From positions 1 through 64,000 of the forward strand of contig JAFUKC010000002.1 of the NCBI GenBank assembly GCA_017467885.1: a stretch of 64,000 nucleotides of DNA, given 5' to 3'. Of this stretch, positions 35,590 to 43,938 are shown piece after piece (the first letter of the stretch is position 1; each line of letters begins with the position of its first letter). This DNA is from Bacteroidaceae bacterium (lineage in GTDB: Bacteria > Bacteroidota > Bacteroidia > Bacteroidales > Bacteroidaceae). The notes under the pieces were generated by a model. It worked only from the letters and a program-made list of their open reading frames with translations. It was not told the origin of the DNA and made no database searches. The position numbers and the translations under genes were made by a program.

Positions 35590-36870
35590 ATGAAAAAATC
35601 ATTACTATTATTCCTGCTTGCATTAGTTGTTGTGGCAGGAGAGGCACAAGAGAATAATAAGCCTTCGGTGAAGCTTTATGGTTTCATTCGTAATTACATC
35701 GATTTCGATACACGGGAGAATTTAAGCAGTAACAGTGATCAGTTCAACATGATACCGAAGGATGAATCGTTGAACAAATATGGCGACGACCTCAATGAAC
35801 GTTCGGATATTCATCTGTTGAGTATTACCACACGATTGGGGTTGAATATAACGGGTCCCGAGTTCCTCGGAGCAAAAACTTCGGCGAAGATTGAGACTGA
35901 TCTTGCAGGATTCGGTACCAGCAATACTGTCTTGCGTATTCGTCAGGCGTATGCAAAATTGGACTGGAGTAGTGATAATCTGCTTGTAGGCCAGGCATGG
36001 CACCCGATGATGGGCGATATGATGCCCGATGTGTTCAGTCTTGCAACAGGTGCACCGTTTACTCCGTTCAGTCGTACACCGCAAATACGTTACAACCATC
36101 TTGCCGGGAAGTTTACCTTTACAGCAACAGCAATGTATCAGTTCCAATATCTCTCTTACGGCCCTTCCGAGGGTAAGGATGATGATGGAAATGTTACATA
36201 TTCTTCTGCTACATCCTTTGAATATGCCCGTAAGGCGGTTATTCCCGAACTATATGTTCAGGTTATGTACAAGAATGGCGGTTTTATGGCCGGTGCAGGT
36301 GTAGACATGCTTACCCTTAAGCCGCGTAATGAGTACATTGACAACAGTGGTGTGCGTGTGAAGAGTAAGGAGAATGTAATTGGCTTCACCCCAACATTGT
36401 TTGCATCATACAAGGATGGCGGATGGGGGCTCAAAGGTCGTGTGACATACGCCCGGAATGCTTCGCACCTGAATATGCTCGGCGGGTATGCTGTTACCAA
36501 GATAAAAGATAGCGGAGAATGGGAGTATGGCACGCTGAACAGTCTTACTGCATGGTTGGATGTAACATATAAGCAGAAGCTGAAGAGTGGAACCATTACA
36601 TATTGTCTTTTTGGCGGATATGGCAAGAATTATGGTTGCAATGATGATATTGCCGACCAAAAACTGATGTTCATACGTGGATATAAGAATGTAGACAGTT
36701 TTTGGCGCGTAGCCCCAAGTGTCTTATATACGCAGAATGCAATGCAGATAGGCTTGGAATATGAACCGACTACTGTTGGTTATGGCACTATGAACAGCGA
36801 TGGCAGTGTGGAGAAAACCCGTTCGGTAACTAATCACCGTATATGCGTAATGATGAAGTATAATTTCTGA
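35590..36870 (+). CDS. Outer-membrane porin-like protein
   Basis: 426 residues from the ATG that opens a signal peptide (KKSLLLFLLALVVVAGEAQ). The mature protein starts with KLYGFIRNYIDFDTREN and consists of amphipathic strands (ARKAVIPELYVQVMY, WGLKGRVTYARNASH), ending with the beta-barrel signature HRICVMMKYNF and a final Phe. It resembles DcaP-like or trimeric porin proteins of Bacteroidota. It follows the SLC13 gene and probably admits the same anions. An upstream in-frame start (35569) would add an atypical extension before the signal. Confidence 0.8.
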   Translation: MKKSLLLFLLALVVVAGEAQENNKPSVKLYGFIRNYIDFDTRENLSSNSDQFNMIPKDESLNKYGDDLNERSDIHLLSITTRLGLNITGPEFLGAKTSAKIETDLAGFGTSNTVLRIRQAYAKLDWSSDNLLVGQAWHPMMGDMMPDVFSLATGAPFTPFSRTPQIRYNHLAGKFTFTATAMYQFQYLSYGPSEGKDDDGNVTYSSATSFEYARKAVIPELYVQVMYKNGGFMAGAGVDMLTLKPRNEYIDNSGVRVKSKENVIGFTPTLFASYKDGGWGLKGRVTYARNASHLNMLGGYAVTKIKDSGEWEYGTLNSLTAWLDVTYKQKLKSGTITYCLFGGYGKNYGCNDDIADQKLMFIRGYKNVDSFWRVAPSVLYTQNAMQIGLEYEPTTVGYGTMNSDGSVEKTRSVTNHRICVMMKYNF

Positions 36871-36993
36871 CGTATATTGTAATAAACGCCTATGCAATAG
36901 AGAGAAACGGTCCGACAATAACTTTTGTTCTTGTTGAAAAATGCGTGGAAAATGTTATATCATTATAATAAAAAGCTAAATAAAATTAATAAG

Positions 36994-37026
36994 TTTGTTC
37001 GTTTGGTGTAAAGTGTATTATATTCG
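36994..37026 (+). promoter_or_regulatory. Promoter of the DUF4369 lipoprotein gene
   Basis: TTTG (36994-36997), 21-base spacer, TATATTCG (37019-37026). Confidence 0.65.
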
Positions 37027-37073
37027 CTGCCGAAAAATATAAGGGCTATTACTATAAAAAGATACACGTTTAA

Positions 37074-37754
37074 ATGAAACAATCTCTTTTTCTGATATTC
37101 TCTATATTGGTATTATTTTCTTCGTGTGCCGATAGATATAAGATAAGTGGTATTTCGTATGAATCTTTTTACGACGGTTCTCGAGTCTATTTGAAGCAGC
37201 AAACACAAGAGGGCTGGACTACTATCGATTCTTGTAATATAGTTCATGGCAAGTTTGGTATGAATGGAAATATAGACAAGGAGGTTATGTCGATATTAGT
37301 CATGGAGGATTTGGAGGCACCTATTATTCCTGTTGTTTTAGAAAATGGGGAAATAACTGTTAAGGTTGGTCGTGGTTCTATAGAGGTGTCGGGTGGTAGG
37401 TTTAATGACGAATTAACCGGATTTATGCTTCGTGTCGATTCGTTTGTCAATGCGATACGGCTTTACGAACGGAAAGAGAATGCAATGATACTCGATGGGC
37501 ATATTGCCGGCTATGCTGCGGATGCTGTAAGGGACTCTATAATGAGCATAAGCAAAAAGATGGATGGCTATATTGTGAATTTTATCAAGCAGCATTATTG
37601 TACGGTTTTGGGTCCGTTTGCTTTTCGATGGTTGTGCCCTCGCAAGCCTCGTATGACGCAACATATTGAGTCGGTGCTTGCCGATGCTCCGCAATCGTTC
37701 CTGGACGATTCCTTTATCAAGGAGTTTATGGCTGCGACCAATGGCGATAAATAG
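37074..37754 (+). CDS. DUF4369 lipoprotein
   Basis: 226 residues, lipobox LFSSCAD (Cys18). Residues about 22-115 form the beta domain DUF4369 (GTVYLKQ-like YDGSRVYLKQQTQEGWTTID, then GKFGMNG and GEITVKVGRGSIEVSGGRFN). This domain normally precedes a thioredoxin domain in Bacteroidales proteins, but here the second half is helical (about 120-226) and no CxxC is present. It is therefore likely to be a binding or structural lipoprotein, not a redox enzyme. Single gene ending at a shared terminator. Confidence 0.75.
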   Translation: MKQSLFLIFSILVLFSSCADRYKISGISYESFYDGSRVYLKQQTQEGWTTIDSCNIVHGKFGMNGNIDKEVMSILVMEDLEAPIIPVVLENGEITVKVGRGSIEVSGGRFNDELTGFMLRVDSFVNAIRLYERKENAMILDGHIAGYAADAVRDSIMSISKKMDGYIVNFIKQHYCTVLGPFAFRWLCPRKPRMTQHIESVLADAPQSFLDDSFIKEFMAATNGDK

Positions 37755-37784
37755 AAACTATACAGTTGGGTCTTCTGTATTAAT

Positions 37785-37808
37785 AAAGGTGCACTGCGGT
37801 GCACCTTT
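37785..37808. terminator. Bidirectional terminator
   Basis: AAAGGTGCAC-TGCG-GTGCACCTTT, 10-bp perfect stem between the convergent DUF4369 and PlsC genes. Confidence 0.9.
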
Positions 37809-37815
37809 ACTGATT

Positions 37816-38544
37816 TTATTCTTCGCCTAAAACTTTAGCAATCTCTGAACGTGTTCTTGTCATCAATGATTCCACAACTTCCGACCCGCTGCCTTCTGCC
37901 TCAATTGGTGGTAGGAAAGTAAGTGTTATCGGTGACCAATGTACGAATATCGAACCTTTGGGTAAAGTGTCGTAGGAACCTTGTATTACTGTGGGTACAA
38001 TAGGTTTTCGTGTAAGGCTTGCCACAACAAAGGCTCCCTTTTTGAAACGTCCCAAGCGGCCGTCGTTGCTACGTGTGCCTTCTGCAAAGATTGCCATAGA
38101 TTTGCCGCTCTTCATGATTTTCTGGGCCTTGCGGAAGAGGTCCTTCTGGGGCGTTGTACGGTTTACGAAGATGTGGTCGGTCTTGTAGCAGGCTATGCCA
38201 AGGAGCGGAACCTTGCGTAGCGAGTCTTTCATCATCCATTTGAAGTTCTTCATTACATAACCGTACATAACAAATATGTCGAACATTCCTTGATGATTGG
38301 CTACGTAGACATAGTTCTGGTCTTTCTTGATATTCTCACGTCCTTTCACTTTTATAGGGAGCAAGAAAAGGATACACATCAGACGGCACCACACAACAGC
38401 AGGCCAATAATCACCGTTCTTTATCTTAAGATAGTGCCCGCAGACAAGAATAAGCAACGATGCTAATCCTGTCAGGAATAGCCCCATCCACCATGCAAAG
38501 CATATTTGGTAGAGGGCGTATAACGGAAATAAAATTTTTCTCAT
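37816..38544 (-). CDS. plsC: 1-acyl-sn-glycerol-3-phosphate acyltransferase (PlsC family)
   Basis: 242 residues. The N-terminal hydrophobic segment (about 5-35) anchors it to the membrane. The acyltransferase motifs are present: NHQGMFD (His84 and Asp89, the HX4D catalytic pair), FAEGTRSNDGRLGRFKKG and the later KPIVPTVIQGS. It transfers an acyl chain to lysophosphatidic acid in phospholipid synthesis. It lies downstream of the dihydroorotase pair on the same strand with a 51-base gap that contains TATCTTCG (38583-38576, minus strand) as a possible -7 element. Confidence 0.9.
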   Translation of the reverse strand: MRKILFPLYALYQICFAWWMGLFLTGLASLLILVCGHYLKIKNGDYWPAVVWCRLMCILFLLPIKVKGRENIKKDQNYVYVANHQGMFDIFVMYGYVMKNFKWMMKDSLRKVPLLGIACYKTDHIFVNRTTPQKDLFRKAQKIMKSGKSMAIFAEGTRSNDGRLGRFKKGAFVVASLTRKPIVPTVIQGSYDTLPKGSIFVHWSPITLTFLPPIEAEGSGSEVVESLMTRTRSEIAKVLGEE

Positions 38545-38595
38545 GATATGATACGTTAAAGGTTATTTTGTGCACGAAGATAATGCTTTTTTTGC

Positions 38596-39408
38596 TTATT
38601 TGACATTTTTTGACAGAAATTTGAAGAGTTCCCCGATGGGAATATTCCGTCGGATTGCATAATCGTCGAGTTGTTCGCTTGTAATATTGCCAACTGCAAA
38701 ATACCGGGCTTGCGGATGTGCAAACATCAAACCACATACAGATGCATGTGGATGCATGGCGCCATTCTCGGTAAGTTTTATTCCAATGTCTTTAAGTCTT
38801 AATAATCGGTCGATAATGAAAATTACCGATTGGTCGGGTAGTGACGGGTAACCTATTGCCGGGCGTATTCCTCTGTTTTTTTCATGAAGCAGCTCCTCGA
38901 TGGTGAGTTGCTCCTCAGGAATATAACCCCATAAATCTCGGTTAGTACGTACCTTGAGGTGTGTCAGCAATGCTGCTGCCTCCACAAGACGGTCGGCCAT
39001 AGTCTGCTTAAGAATATTCCTGTAGTCATCATCCTCTTTTTTTTGCTCGAACACTTCATCGATGCTTGTGGCGAAAAGGCCTATATTATCGCTCTTTGGC
39101 GAGATGAAATCACTCAGACACAAATTTGGCCTCTCTTTGTCGTTGTGCTGCTGCCTTAATAGAGGCAATCGCTCATTCTCTATTACGATGTCCTCTCCTT
39201 CGCTATGAGCTTCACACAGAGCAAACAGGGCTCTTATTTTTATGCTATCCGATTGCTCGTCGAGCAATCGGATAGCATCGCTCTTGATTTGTAATGCCTG
39301 TTCCGAATCGCACTGTTTGTTTCCTATGCCCCAGGCATGCAGAAAGTAGCTCCAATCTATAAACGGTTGCAGTTCCCTGGCTGTGTATGTGAAAATATGC
39401 CTTATCAT
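38596..39408 (-). CDS. Free-standing vitamin B12-dependent methionine synthase activation domain
   Basis: 270 residues from ATG 39408. The signature RGIRPAIGYPSLPDQS matches the SAM-binding part of the C-terminal reactivation domain of MetH, and NGAMHPHASVCGLMFAHPQA and YFAVGNIT match its second conserved part. In most bacteria this domain is fused to MetH and binds SAM for reductive methylation of cob(II)alamin. Here it is a separate protein, implying a split methionine synthase elsewhere. The start overlaps the dihydroorotase stop by 4 bases (ATGA). A longer in-frame extension to 39486 lies within the dihydroorotase gene and is rejected. Confidence 0.8.
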   Translation of the reverse strand: MIRHIFTYTARELQPFIDWSYFLHAWGIGNKQCDSEQALQIKSDAIRLLDEQSDSIKIRALFALCEAHSEGEDIVIENERLPLLRQQHNDKERPNLCLSDFISPKSDNIGLFATSIDEVFEQKKEDDDYRNILKQTMADRLVEAAALLTHLKVRTNRDLWGYIPEEQLTIEELLHEKNRGIRPAIGYPSLPDQSVIFIIDRLLRLKDIGIKLTENGAMHPHASVCGLMFAHPQARYFAVGNITSEQLDDYAIRRNIPIGELFKFLSKNVK

Positions 39409-40742
39409 CGGTTGAAAGTAAGTTTGCGTCCTTGTGCTTCCTCGGCAATACGCCCATCTTTGTATACACAGTTTCCGTTTACCCATGTCTGTTTTACTTC
39501 CCAGCCGAATGTCTCTCCTTCAAATGGACTCCAGCCACATTTGCTTATTATATCTTTTTCTTCTATCTTATGTGGTGTCGCAGGCTTCAGGAGCACAATA
39601 TCGGCATAGTATCCTTCTTTTATGTATCCTCGTTTGTCTATATCGAAAATACGCGATGGTGCGTGGCACATCTTCTCAACAATCTCTTCGATAGTGAATA
39701 CTCCTTCATCGTGCATTTGCAGCATGGCAAGCAACGAGAATTGTATTGTAGGAATACCGGATGCTGCGGTTAAGGCGCCGCCTTTTTTGTCTTCTATGCG
39801 GTGCGGTGCATGGTCGGTACCTATGAGGTCTATCTCTCCGCTCTTTATTGCTTGTCGTAAGGCTTCTCTGTCTTCTTCGGTTTTGATTGCCGGATTACAT
39901 TTTATTTTTGTACCGAGTCTCTTATAGTCTTTGTCGCAGAAATAGAGATGTGCCGGTGTGGCTTCAGCTGTTATTCGTTTGTCATCGATGTTTTTGAGCA
40001 ATTCGATTTCTTCCTTTGTGCTTATGTGCATTATGTGCAATCTGCTGCCATGTTTTTTTGCGAGTTCGATTGCTGATTTCGTCGACTTGTAACATGCTTC
40101 GCTATTCCGTATAATAGGGTGGTACTCCACTCCCGGTGAATCTCCGGCTTCTCTCTTTATGCGTTCTGTGTTTCCGGCAATAATGTTGCCATCTTCGCAG
40201 TGTACGGCTATAGGCAGTGTTGTACCGGCGAATATGGAATCCAATTTGTTGCGGTCATCTACCAACATGTTACCGGTGCTTGCTCCCATGAAAAGTTTTA
40301 TACCGCATACCTCTCCGGGGTTTAATTTCCCGAAGAGATTGCTGTTGTCGTTGGTTGCTCCAAAAAAGAATGAATAATTTATTGCACTCTCTTTTTCTGC
40401 TATGGCGAATTTCTCTTCCAAAGCTTCCATGGTGGTTGTCTGCGGTTTTGTGTTCGGCATATCCATGAACGATGTTACACCTCCTGCCGCTGCTGCTCGG
40501 CTTTCGCTGTATATAGTTGCCTTTTCGGTAAGTCCGGGCTCGCGAAAGTGTACGTGGTCGTCAATCACTCCGGGAATAAGATACATCCCGTTGGCTTCTA
40601 TGAATGAGTCGGCTTCAATGTCTGTTTCTTCGTTCTTGTCGTGACGTAACACTCTTATAATCTTGTCGTTCTCGACGACTACTGTGCCGCGATATTGCTC
40701 ACCTTCATTAACTATGGTTGCACCTTTAATTACTGTTTTCAT
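39405..40742 (-). CDS. pyrC: Dihydroorotase
   Basis: 445 residues from ATG 40742. Class I dihydroorotase pattern: metal-binding DDHVHFREPG (His63, His65), the MDMPNTKP segment, VHCEDG, HIMHISTKEE with metal-binding His, and the catalytic Asp in GTDHAPH. It cyclises carbamoyl-aspartate in pyrimidine synthesis. Allantoinase or hydantoinase would be alternatives, but MPNTKP and length favour dihydroorotase. Upstream in-frame ATG at 40856 is rejected because it would include the promoter. The next gene is translationally coupled. Confidence 0.92.
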   Translation of the reverse strand: MKTVIKGATIVNEGEQYRGTVVVENDKIIRVLRHDKNEETDIEADSFIEANGMYLIPGVIDDHVHFREPGLTEKATIYSESRAAAAGGVTSFMDMPNTKPQTTTMEALEEKFAIAEKESAINYSFFFGATNDNSNLFGKLNPGEVCGIKLFMGASTGNMLVDDRNKLDSIFAGTTLPIAVHCEDGNIIAGNTERIKREAGDSPGVEYHPIIRNSEACYKSTKSAIELAKKHGSRLHIMHISTKEEIELLKNIDDKRITAEATPAHLYFCDKDYKRLGTKIKCNPAIKTEEDREALRQAIKSGEIDLIGTDHAPHRIEDKKGGALTAASGIPTIQFSLLAMLQMHDEGVFTIEEIVEKMCHAPSRIFDIDKRGYIKEGYYADIVLLKPATPHKIEEKDIISKCGWSPFEGETFGWEVKQTWVNGNCVYKDGRIAEEAQGRKLTFNR

Positions 40743-40764
40743 AAAATTTTCATTACTTCTCCTG

Positions 40765-40797
40765 CGAAGATAGCAAATATTTCGTGTTTTATGCAAA
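40765..40797 (-). promoter_or_regulatory. Promoter of the dihydroorotase operon
   Basis: Minus strand: TTTG (40797-40794), 21-base spacer, TATCTTCG (40772-40765). It begins 22 bases before the ATG, supporting the start at 40742. Confidence 0.75.
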
Positions 40798-40815
40798 ATA
40801 AATTTCAAACAGCCT
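40798..40815 (-). repeat. Dispersed intergenic motif, copy 4 (reverse)
   Basis: Minus strand AGGCTGTTTGAAATTTAT, a variant of the AGAAGCTGTTTAAATTTAT motif, directly upstream of the -33 element. Confidence 0.4.
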
Positions 40816-40874
40816 TTAGTTGGATATAATATTTTGGAATTTACTACGTTTAACATTGTGTAAAATGTATTATA

Positions 40875-42023
40875 ATGCTTTGGATTAAAAGTTTCAGATA
40901 TGTAAAATCGTTGCTTATATTTATTGCTGCGATTATAGCCGGTGCCTCTTTGTATATATCGGACCGATTGGTGTCCGACCTTAAAACCGAAGAGTTGAAT
41001 AAGATGAGGGTTTGGGCCGAGGCGATGCGCTCGTTGAATAATGCCGACGAAAATACCGATTTAAATCTTGTTCTCACTGTACTTAACAGTAATAACTCGA
41101 TACCGGTGGTTGTTCTTGATGCAAAAGGGGGTGTTAATTCTCACCGTAATATCAATATTCCTGCTGCCGGTGATTCTTTGGGCGTAATTTTGCAGACGGT
41201 CACCGATATGCGTAGTGGTAATAATATTATTCGTATAGATATGGGTGACGGCGATTATCTCGATGTCTGTTACTCCGATTCCATTATTCTTAAGCGCCTT
41301 TCTTATTATCCTTATATACAACTGATTGTTGTACTATTGTTTTTTGTTATATGCCTTGTGGCAATAGTAAGTTCGAAACGAGCCGAACAGAATAAAGTGT
41401 GGGTTGGCTTGTCGAAAGAGACAGCTCATCAGCTTGGGACTCCTATCTCTTCACTTATGGCATGGCAGGAGGTGTTGCGCGAGAAATACCCCGATGAAGA
41501 ACTGTTGCCCGAGATGGGTAAGGATATAGACCGTCTGCAGCTTGTGGCCGAACGTTTCTCGAAGATAGGTTCTATGCCGGAGCCTATTTCTGTCGATCTG
41601 TTGGATGTGATCGACCGCACCGTTGATTATTTCCGTCACCGTACATCTCAGAAGGTGGAAATTGTATGTAAATATCCAAGACGTCCTCTTTTGGTCAGAA
41701 TGAATGCTCCGCTTATAGAATGGGTGTTGGAGAACCTGTGTAAGAATGCCATAGATGCCATGAATGGAGAGGGCAGAATTACGTTTACTGTTTCGCAGGA
41801 TAAGAATAAGGCGTATGTGGAGGTTTCAGATACAGGTCGCGGAATAGCAAAGTCGCGTTATAAGACAGTATTCGAGCCCGGATATACCACAAAAAAACGA
41901 GGGTGGGGGCTTGGTCTTTCGCTTGCAAAGCGTATAATGGAGCAGTATCACGATGGCCGTATATATGTAAAGCATTCTGAATTGGGTAAAGGAACAATAT
42001 TCAAAATGGAACTTCGAAAATAG
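40875..42023 (+). CDS. Membrane sensor histidine kinase, orphan
   Basis: 382 residues. Two membrane helices (about 10-27 and 138-160) flank a periplasmic domain of about 110 residues. The H box is ETAHQLGTPISSLMAWQEVL, with Gln after the His in place of the usual Glu or Asp, followed by an HATPase domain with LCKNAIDAMNG (N), VSDTGRGI (G1) and GWGLGLSLAKRI (G2). It probably autophosphorylates in response to an envelope signal. No response regulator is adjacent. It is divergent from the dihydroorotase operon. Confidence 0.9.
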   Translation: MLWIKSFRYVKSLLIFIAAIIAGASLYISDRLVSDLKTEELNKMRVWAEAMRSLNNADENTDLNLVLTVLNSNNSIPVVVLDAKGGVNSHRNINIPAAGDSLGVILQTVTDMRSGNNIIRIDMGDGDYLDVCYSDSIILKRLSYYPYIQLIVVLLFFVICLVAIVSSKRAEQNKVWVGLSKETAHQLGTPISSLMAWQEVLREKYPDEELLPEMGKDIDRLQLVAERFSKIGSMPEPISVDLLDVIDRTVDYFRHRTSQKVEIVCKYPRRPLLVRMNAPLIEWVLENLCKNAIDAMNGEGRITFTVSQDKNKAYVEVSDTGRGIAKSRYKTVFEPGYTTKKRGWGLGLSLAKRIMEQYHDGRIYVKHSELGKGTIFKMELRK

Positions 42024-42098
42024 TTGCTTTTTACGGGTCTGCTTGAAAAAAATAAATATTTTTACCTTCATTTAGATGGTAGAAAAGATTTTTATTCC

Positions 42099-42106
42099 TA
42101 TCTTTG
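42099..42106 (+). promoter_or_regulatory. Promoter -7 element before the DUF177-rpmF genes
   Basis: TATCTTTG; no good TTTG at 19-21 bases upstream. Confidence 0.45.
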
Positions 42107-42182
42107 TAGCCAAATTCGTAAAAAGTGAGGTATAAACTGCTTTTAAAACAGACTTATATTGTTGAACGTGATGATTTAATAG

Positions 42183-42728
42183 ATGGGAAGATTTGATAAT
42201 TACAATGTTGATCTGAAGGGACTAAAAGCAGGTTCCCTTAATTTGAACTTCGACCTTGATAATGCATTTTTTGCAAATATCGATGGTGAGGAGTTCCAAA
42301 AAGGTGCGGTCAAAGCTGTTGTAACAGTGAGCAAGAATCGCGATGTATATGATATCTCCTTTACCTTGAATGGAACAGTGGTTGTTCCGTGTGACAGGTG
42401 CCTTGATGATTTGGAGATTGAAGTTGCGGCCGAAAATGCCCTTAAAGTGCGTTTAGGAGAGAACTATACCGAAGATGGCGATATAGTTGTGGTTCCCGAA
42501 CAGGACGGTGGCATAAATATAGCTTGGTACCTTTACGAATTTATCGCCTTGGCATTGCCGATGAAGCGTGTGCATGCTCCCGGAAAGTGTAACCATGAAA
42601 TGACGGGCAAGCTTAAGAAACACTCGTATGGCAGTTTTGACGAAGATGAAGAGGCTGTTGTTGGCGAACGTGAAATAGATCCCCGTTGGGAAGGTTTGAA
42701 GAATATACAAATAGAAGAAGATATTTAA
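42183..42728 (+). CDS. DUF177/YceD family protein
   Basis: 181 residues. VPCDRCLDDLEIEV is the diagnostic CxxCL motif of the YceD/DUF177 family, and it is encoded directly before rpmF (12-base gap), the conserved arrangement across bacteria. The family is linked to 23S rRNA maturation or ribosome large-subunit assembly. The acidic C-terminus ends RWEGLKNIQIEEDI, as usual in Bacteroidota. Cytoplasmic. Confidence 0.9.
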   Translation: MGRFDNYNVDLKGLKAGSLNLNFDLDNAFFANIDGEEFQKGAVKAVVTVSKNRDVYDISFTLNGTVVVPCDRCLDDLEIEVAAENALKVRLGENYTEDGDIVVVPEQDGGINIAWYLYEFIALALPMKRVHAPGKCNHEMTGKLKKHSYGSFDEDEEAVVGEREIDPRWEGLKNIQIEEDI

Positions 42729-42740
42729 AAAATTACTAAA

Positions 42741-42926
42741 ATGGCACATCCTAAAAGAAGACAATCTAAGACAAGAACTGCCAAGAGAAGAACTCATGAC
42801 AAGGCAGTGGCTCCTACATTAGCTATCTGCCCCAACTGCGGTGAGTGGCACGTTTATCACACCGTATGCGGTGCGTGTGGTTATTATAGAGGCAAACTCG
42901 CTGTCGAGAAACAGGCAGCTGTCTAA
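42741..42926 (+). CDS. rpmF: 50S ribosomal protein L32
   Basis: 61 residues: MAHPKRRQSKTRTAKRRTHD is the standard basic L32 N-terminus, and the C-terminal zinc ribbon has two Cys pairs (CPNCGEWH and CGACGYY). It is a structural component of the large ribosomal subunit. It is preceded by DUF177. In many Bacteroidota fabH follows rpmF, but here era comes next after two hairpins. Confidence 0.97.
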   Translation: MAHPKRRQSKTRTAKRRTHDKAVAPTLAICPNCGEWHVYHTVCGACGYYRGKLAVEKQAAV

Positions 42927-42934
42927 AAAAAGGA

Positions 42935-42965
42935 AACCGACAACAGGCGCAGGCTTGCGTCGGTT
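42935..42965 (+). terminator. Hairpin after rpmF, probable terminator
   Basis: AACCGAC pairs with GTCGGTT; an inner CGCA/TGCG stem is possible; T-rich tail. Confidence 0.55.
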
Positions 42966-42982
42966 CTTATTTGTACGTAATT

Positions 42983-43022
42983 AAAAGGCGCACCTATCTT
43001 TTGAAGTTGTGGTGCGCTTTTT
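42983..43022 (+). terminator. Second hairpin between rpmF and era
   Basis: GCGCACC pairs with GGTGCGC (42988-42994 and 43011-43017), with AAAA before and TTTTT after. It ends immediately before an in-frame ATG at 43023, so the era start is placed at 43050. Confidence 0.7.
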
Positions 43023-43049
43023 ATGTTAATGATAAAACATGAAGGTAAT

Positions 43050-43934
43050 ATGCATAAAGCCGGTTTTGTAAATATTGTGGGCAACCCTAATGTCGGAAAA
43101 TCTACATTGATGAATCTGCTTGTTGGCGAGAGGATATCCATTGCCACGTTTAAGGCACAAACAACGCGTCATCGAATAATGGGAATATTGAATACCGACG
43201 AAGCACAGATAGTATTCTCGGATACCCCCGGCGTGTTAAAGCCCAACTATAAATTGCAAGAGGCTATGTTACGTTTTTCGCGTTCGGCTCTTCGCGATGC
43301 CGATGTGCTTTTGTATGTTACCGATATGGTAGAATCACCCGAGAAGAACAGTGAGTTTATAGCCGAAGTACGCAAGTTGGATGTACCCATCCTGGTACTT
43401 ATAAACAAGATAGATTTAAGTAATCAGAACGAGTTGGTGAAGCGTGTCGAATTGTGGCACGAACTGTTGCCCGAGGCCGAAATCCTTCCAATATCGGCAT
43501 TGGCAAAATTCAATGTCGATGTGGTGATGAAACGTATTATGGAGTTGCTGCCCGATTCTCCGCCATACTTCGATAAGGACCAGCTAACCGATAAACCTGC
43601 ACGTTTTTTTGTGACGGAGATTATTCGTGAGAAGATTCTTTTGCACTACGACAAAGAGATTCCTTATGTGTGCGAAGTTGCTGTGGAATATTTTAAAGAG
43701 AAAGACGGCAGCATATATATAAAGGCTCTTATTTTTGTGGAGCGCGATTCGCAAAAAGGAATTATAATAGGGCACGAAGGTGTAGCACTTAAACGCGTGG
43801 CAACCGAAGCTCGTCGCGAACTTGAAAAATTCTTTGCGAAACGTATATTTTTAGAGATTTATGTAAAGGTCGATAAGGACTGGCGTAATTCGGACAGGCA
43901 GTTGCGTCGTTTCGGCTACGACCAAAAAGATTGA
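43050..43934 (+). CDS. era: GTPase Era
   Basis: 294 residues from ATG 43050 ([19 protein letters not shown]). G1 GNPNVGKST (11-19), G3 DTPGV, G4 NKIDL and a C-terminal KH domain ([19 protein letters not shown]) identify Era, which binds the 3' end of 16S rRNA during 30S assembly. The gene starts 28 bases after a hairpin that looks like a terminator, and I see no separate promoter. It is followed 4 bases later by der. Confidence 0.96.
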   Translation: MHKAGFVNIVGNPNVGKSTLMNLLVGERISIATFKAQTTRHRIMGILNTDEAQIVFSDTPGVLKPNYKLQEAMLRFSRSALRDADVLLYVTDMVESPEKNSEFIAEVRKLDVPILVLINKIDLSNQNELVKRVELWHELLPEAEILPISALAKFNVDVVMKRIMELLPDSPPYFDKDQLTDKPARFFVTEIIREKILLHYDKEIPYVCEVAVEYFKEKDGSIYIKALIFVERDSQKGIIIGHEGVALKRVATEARRELEKFFAKRIFLEIYVKVDKDWRNSDRQLRRFGYDQKD

Positions 43935-43938
43935 TAAA

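Noticed and set aside
39409..39486. Longer N-terminus for the methionine-synthase activation protein
   Set aside because: It would lie inside the dihydroorotase coding region; the ATGA overlap start at 39408 fits better.
43023..43049. Earlier ATG for era
   Set aside because: It directly follows a terminator-like hairpin and adds residues not seen at Era N-termini.
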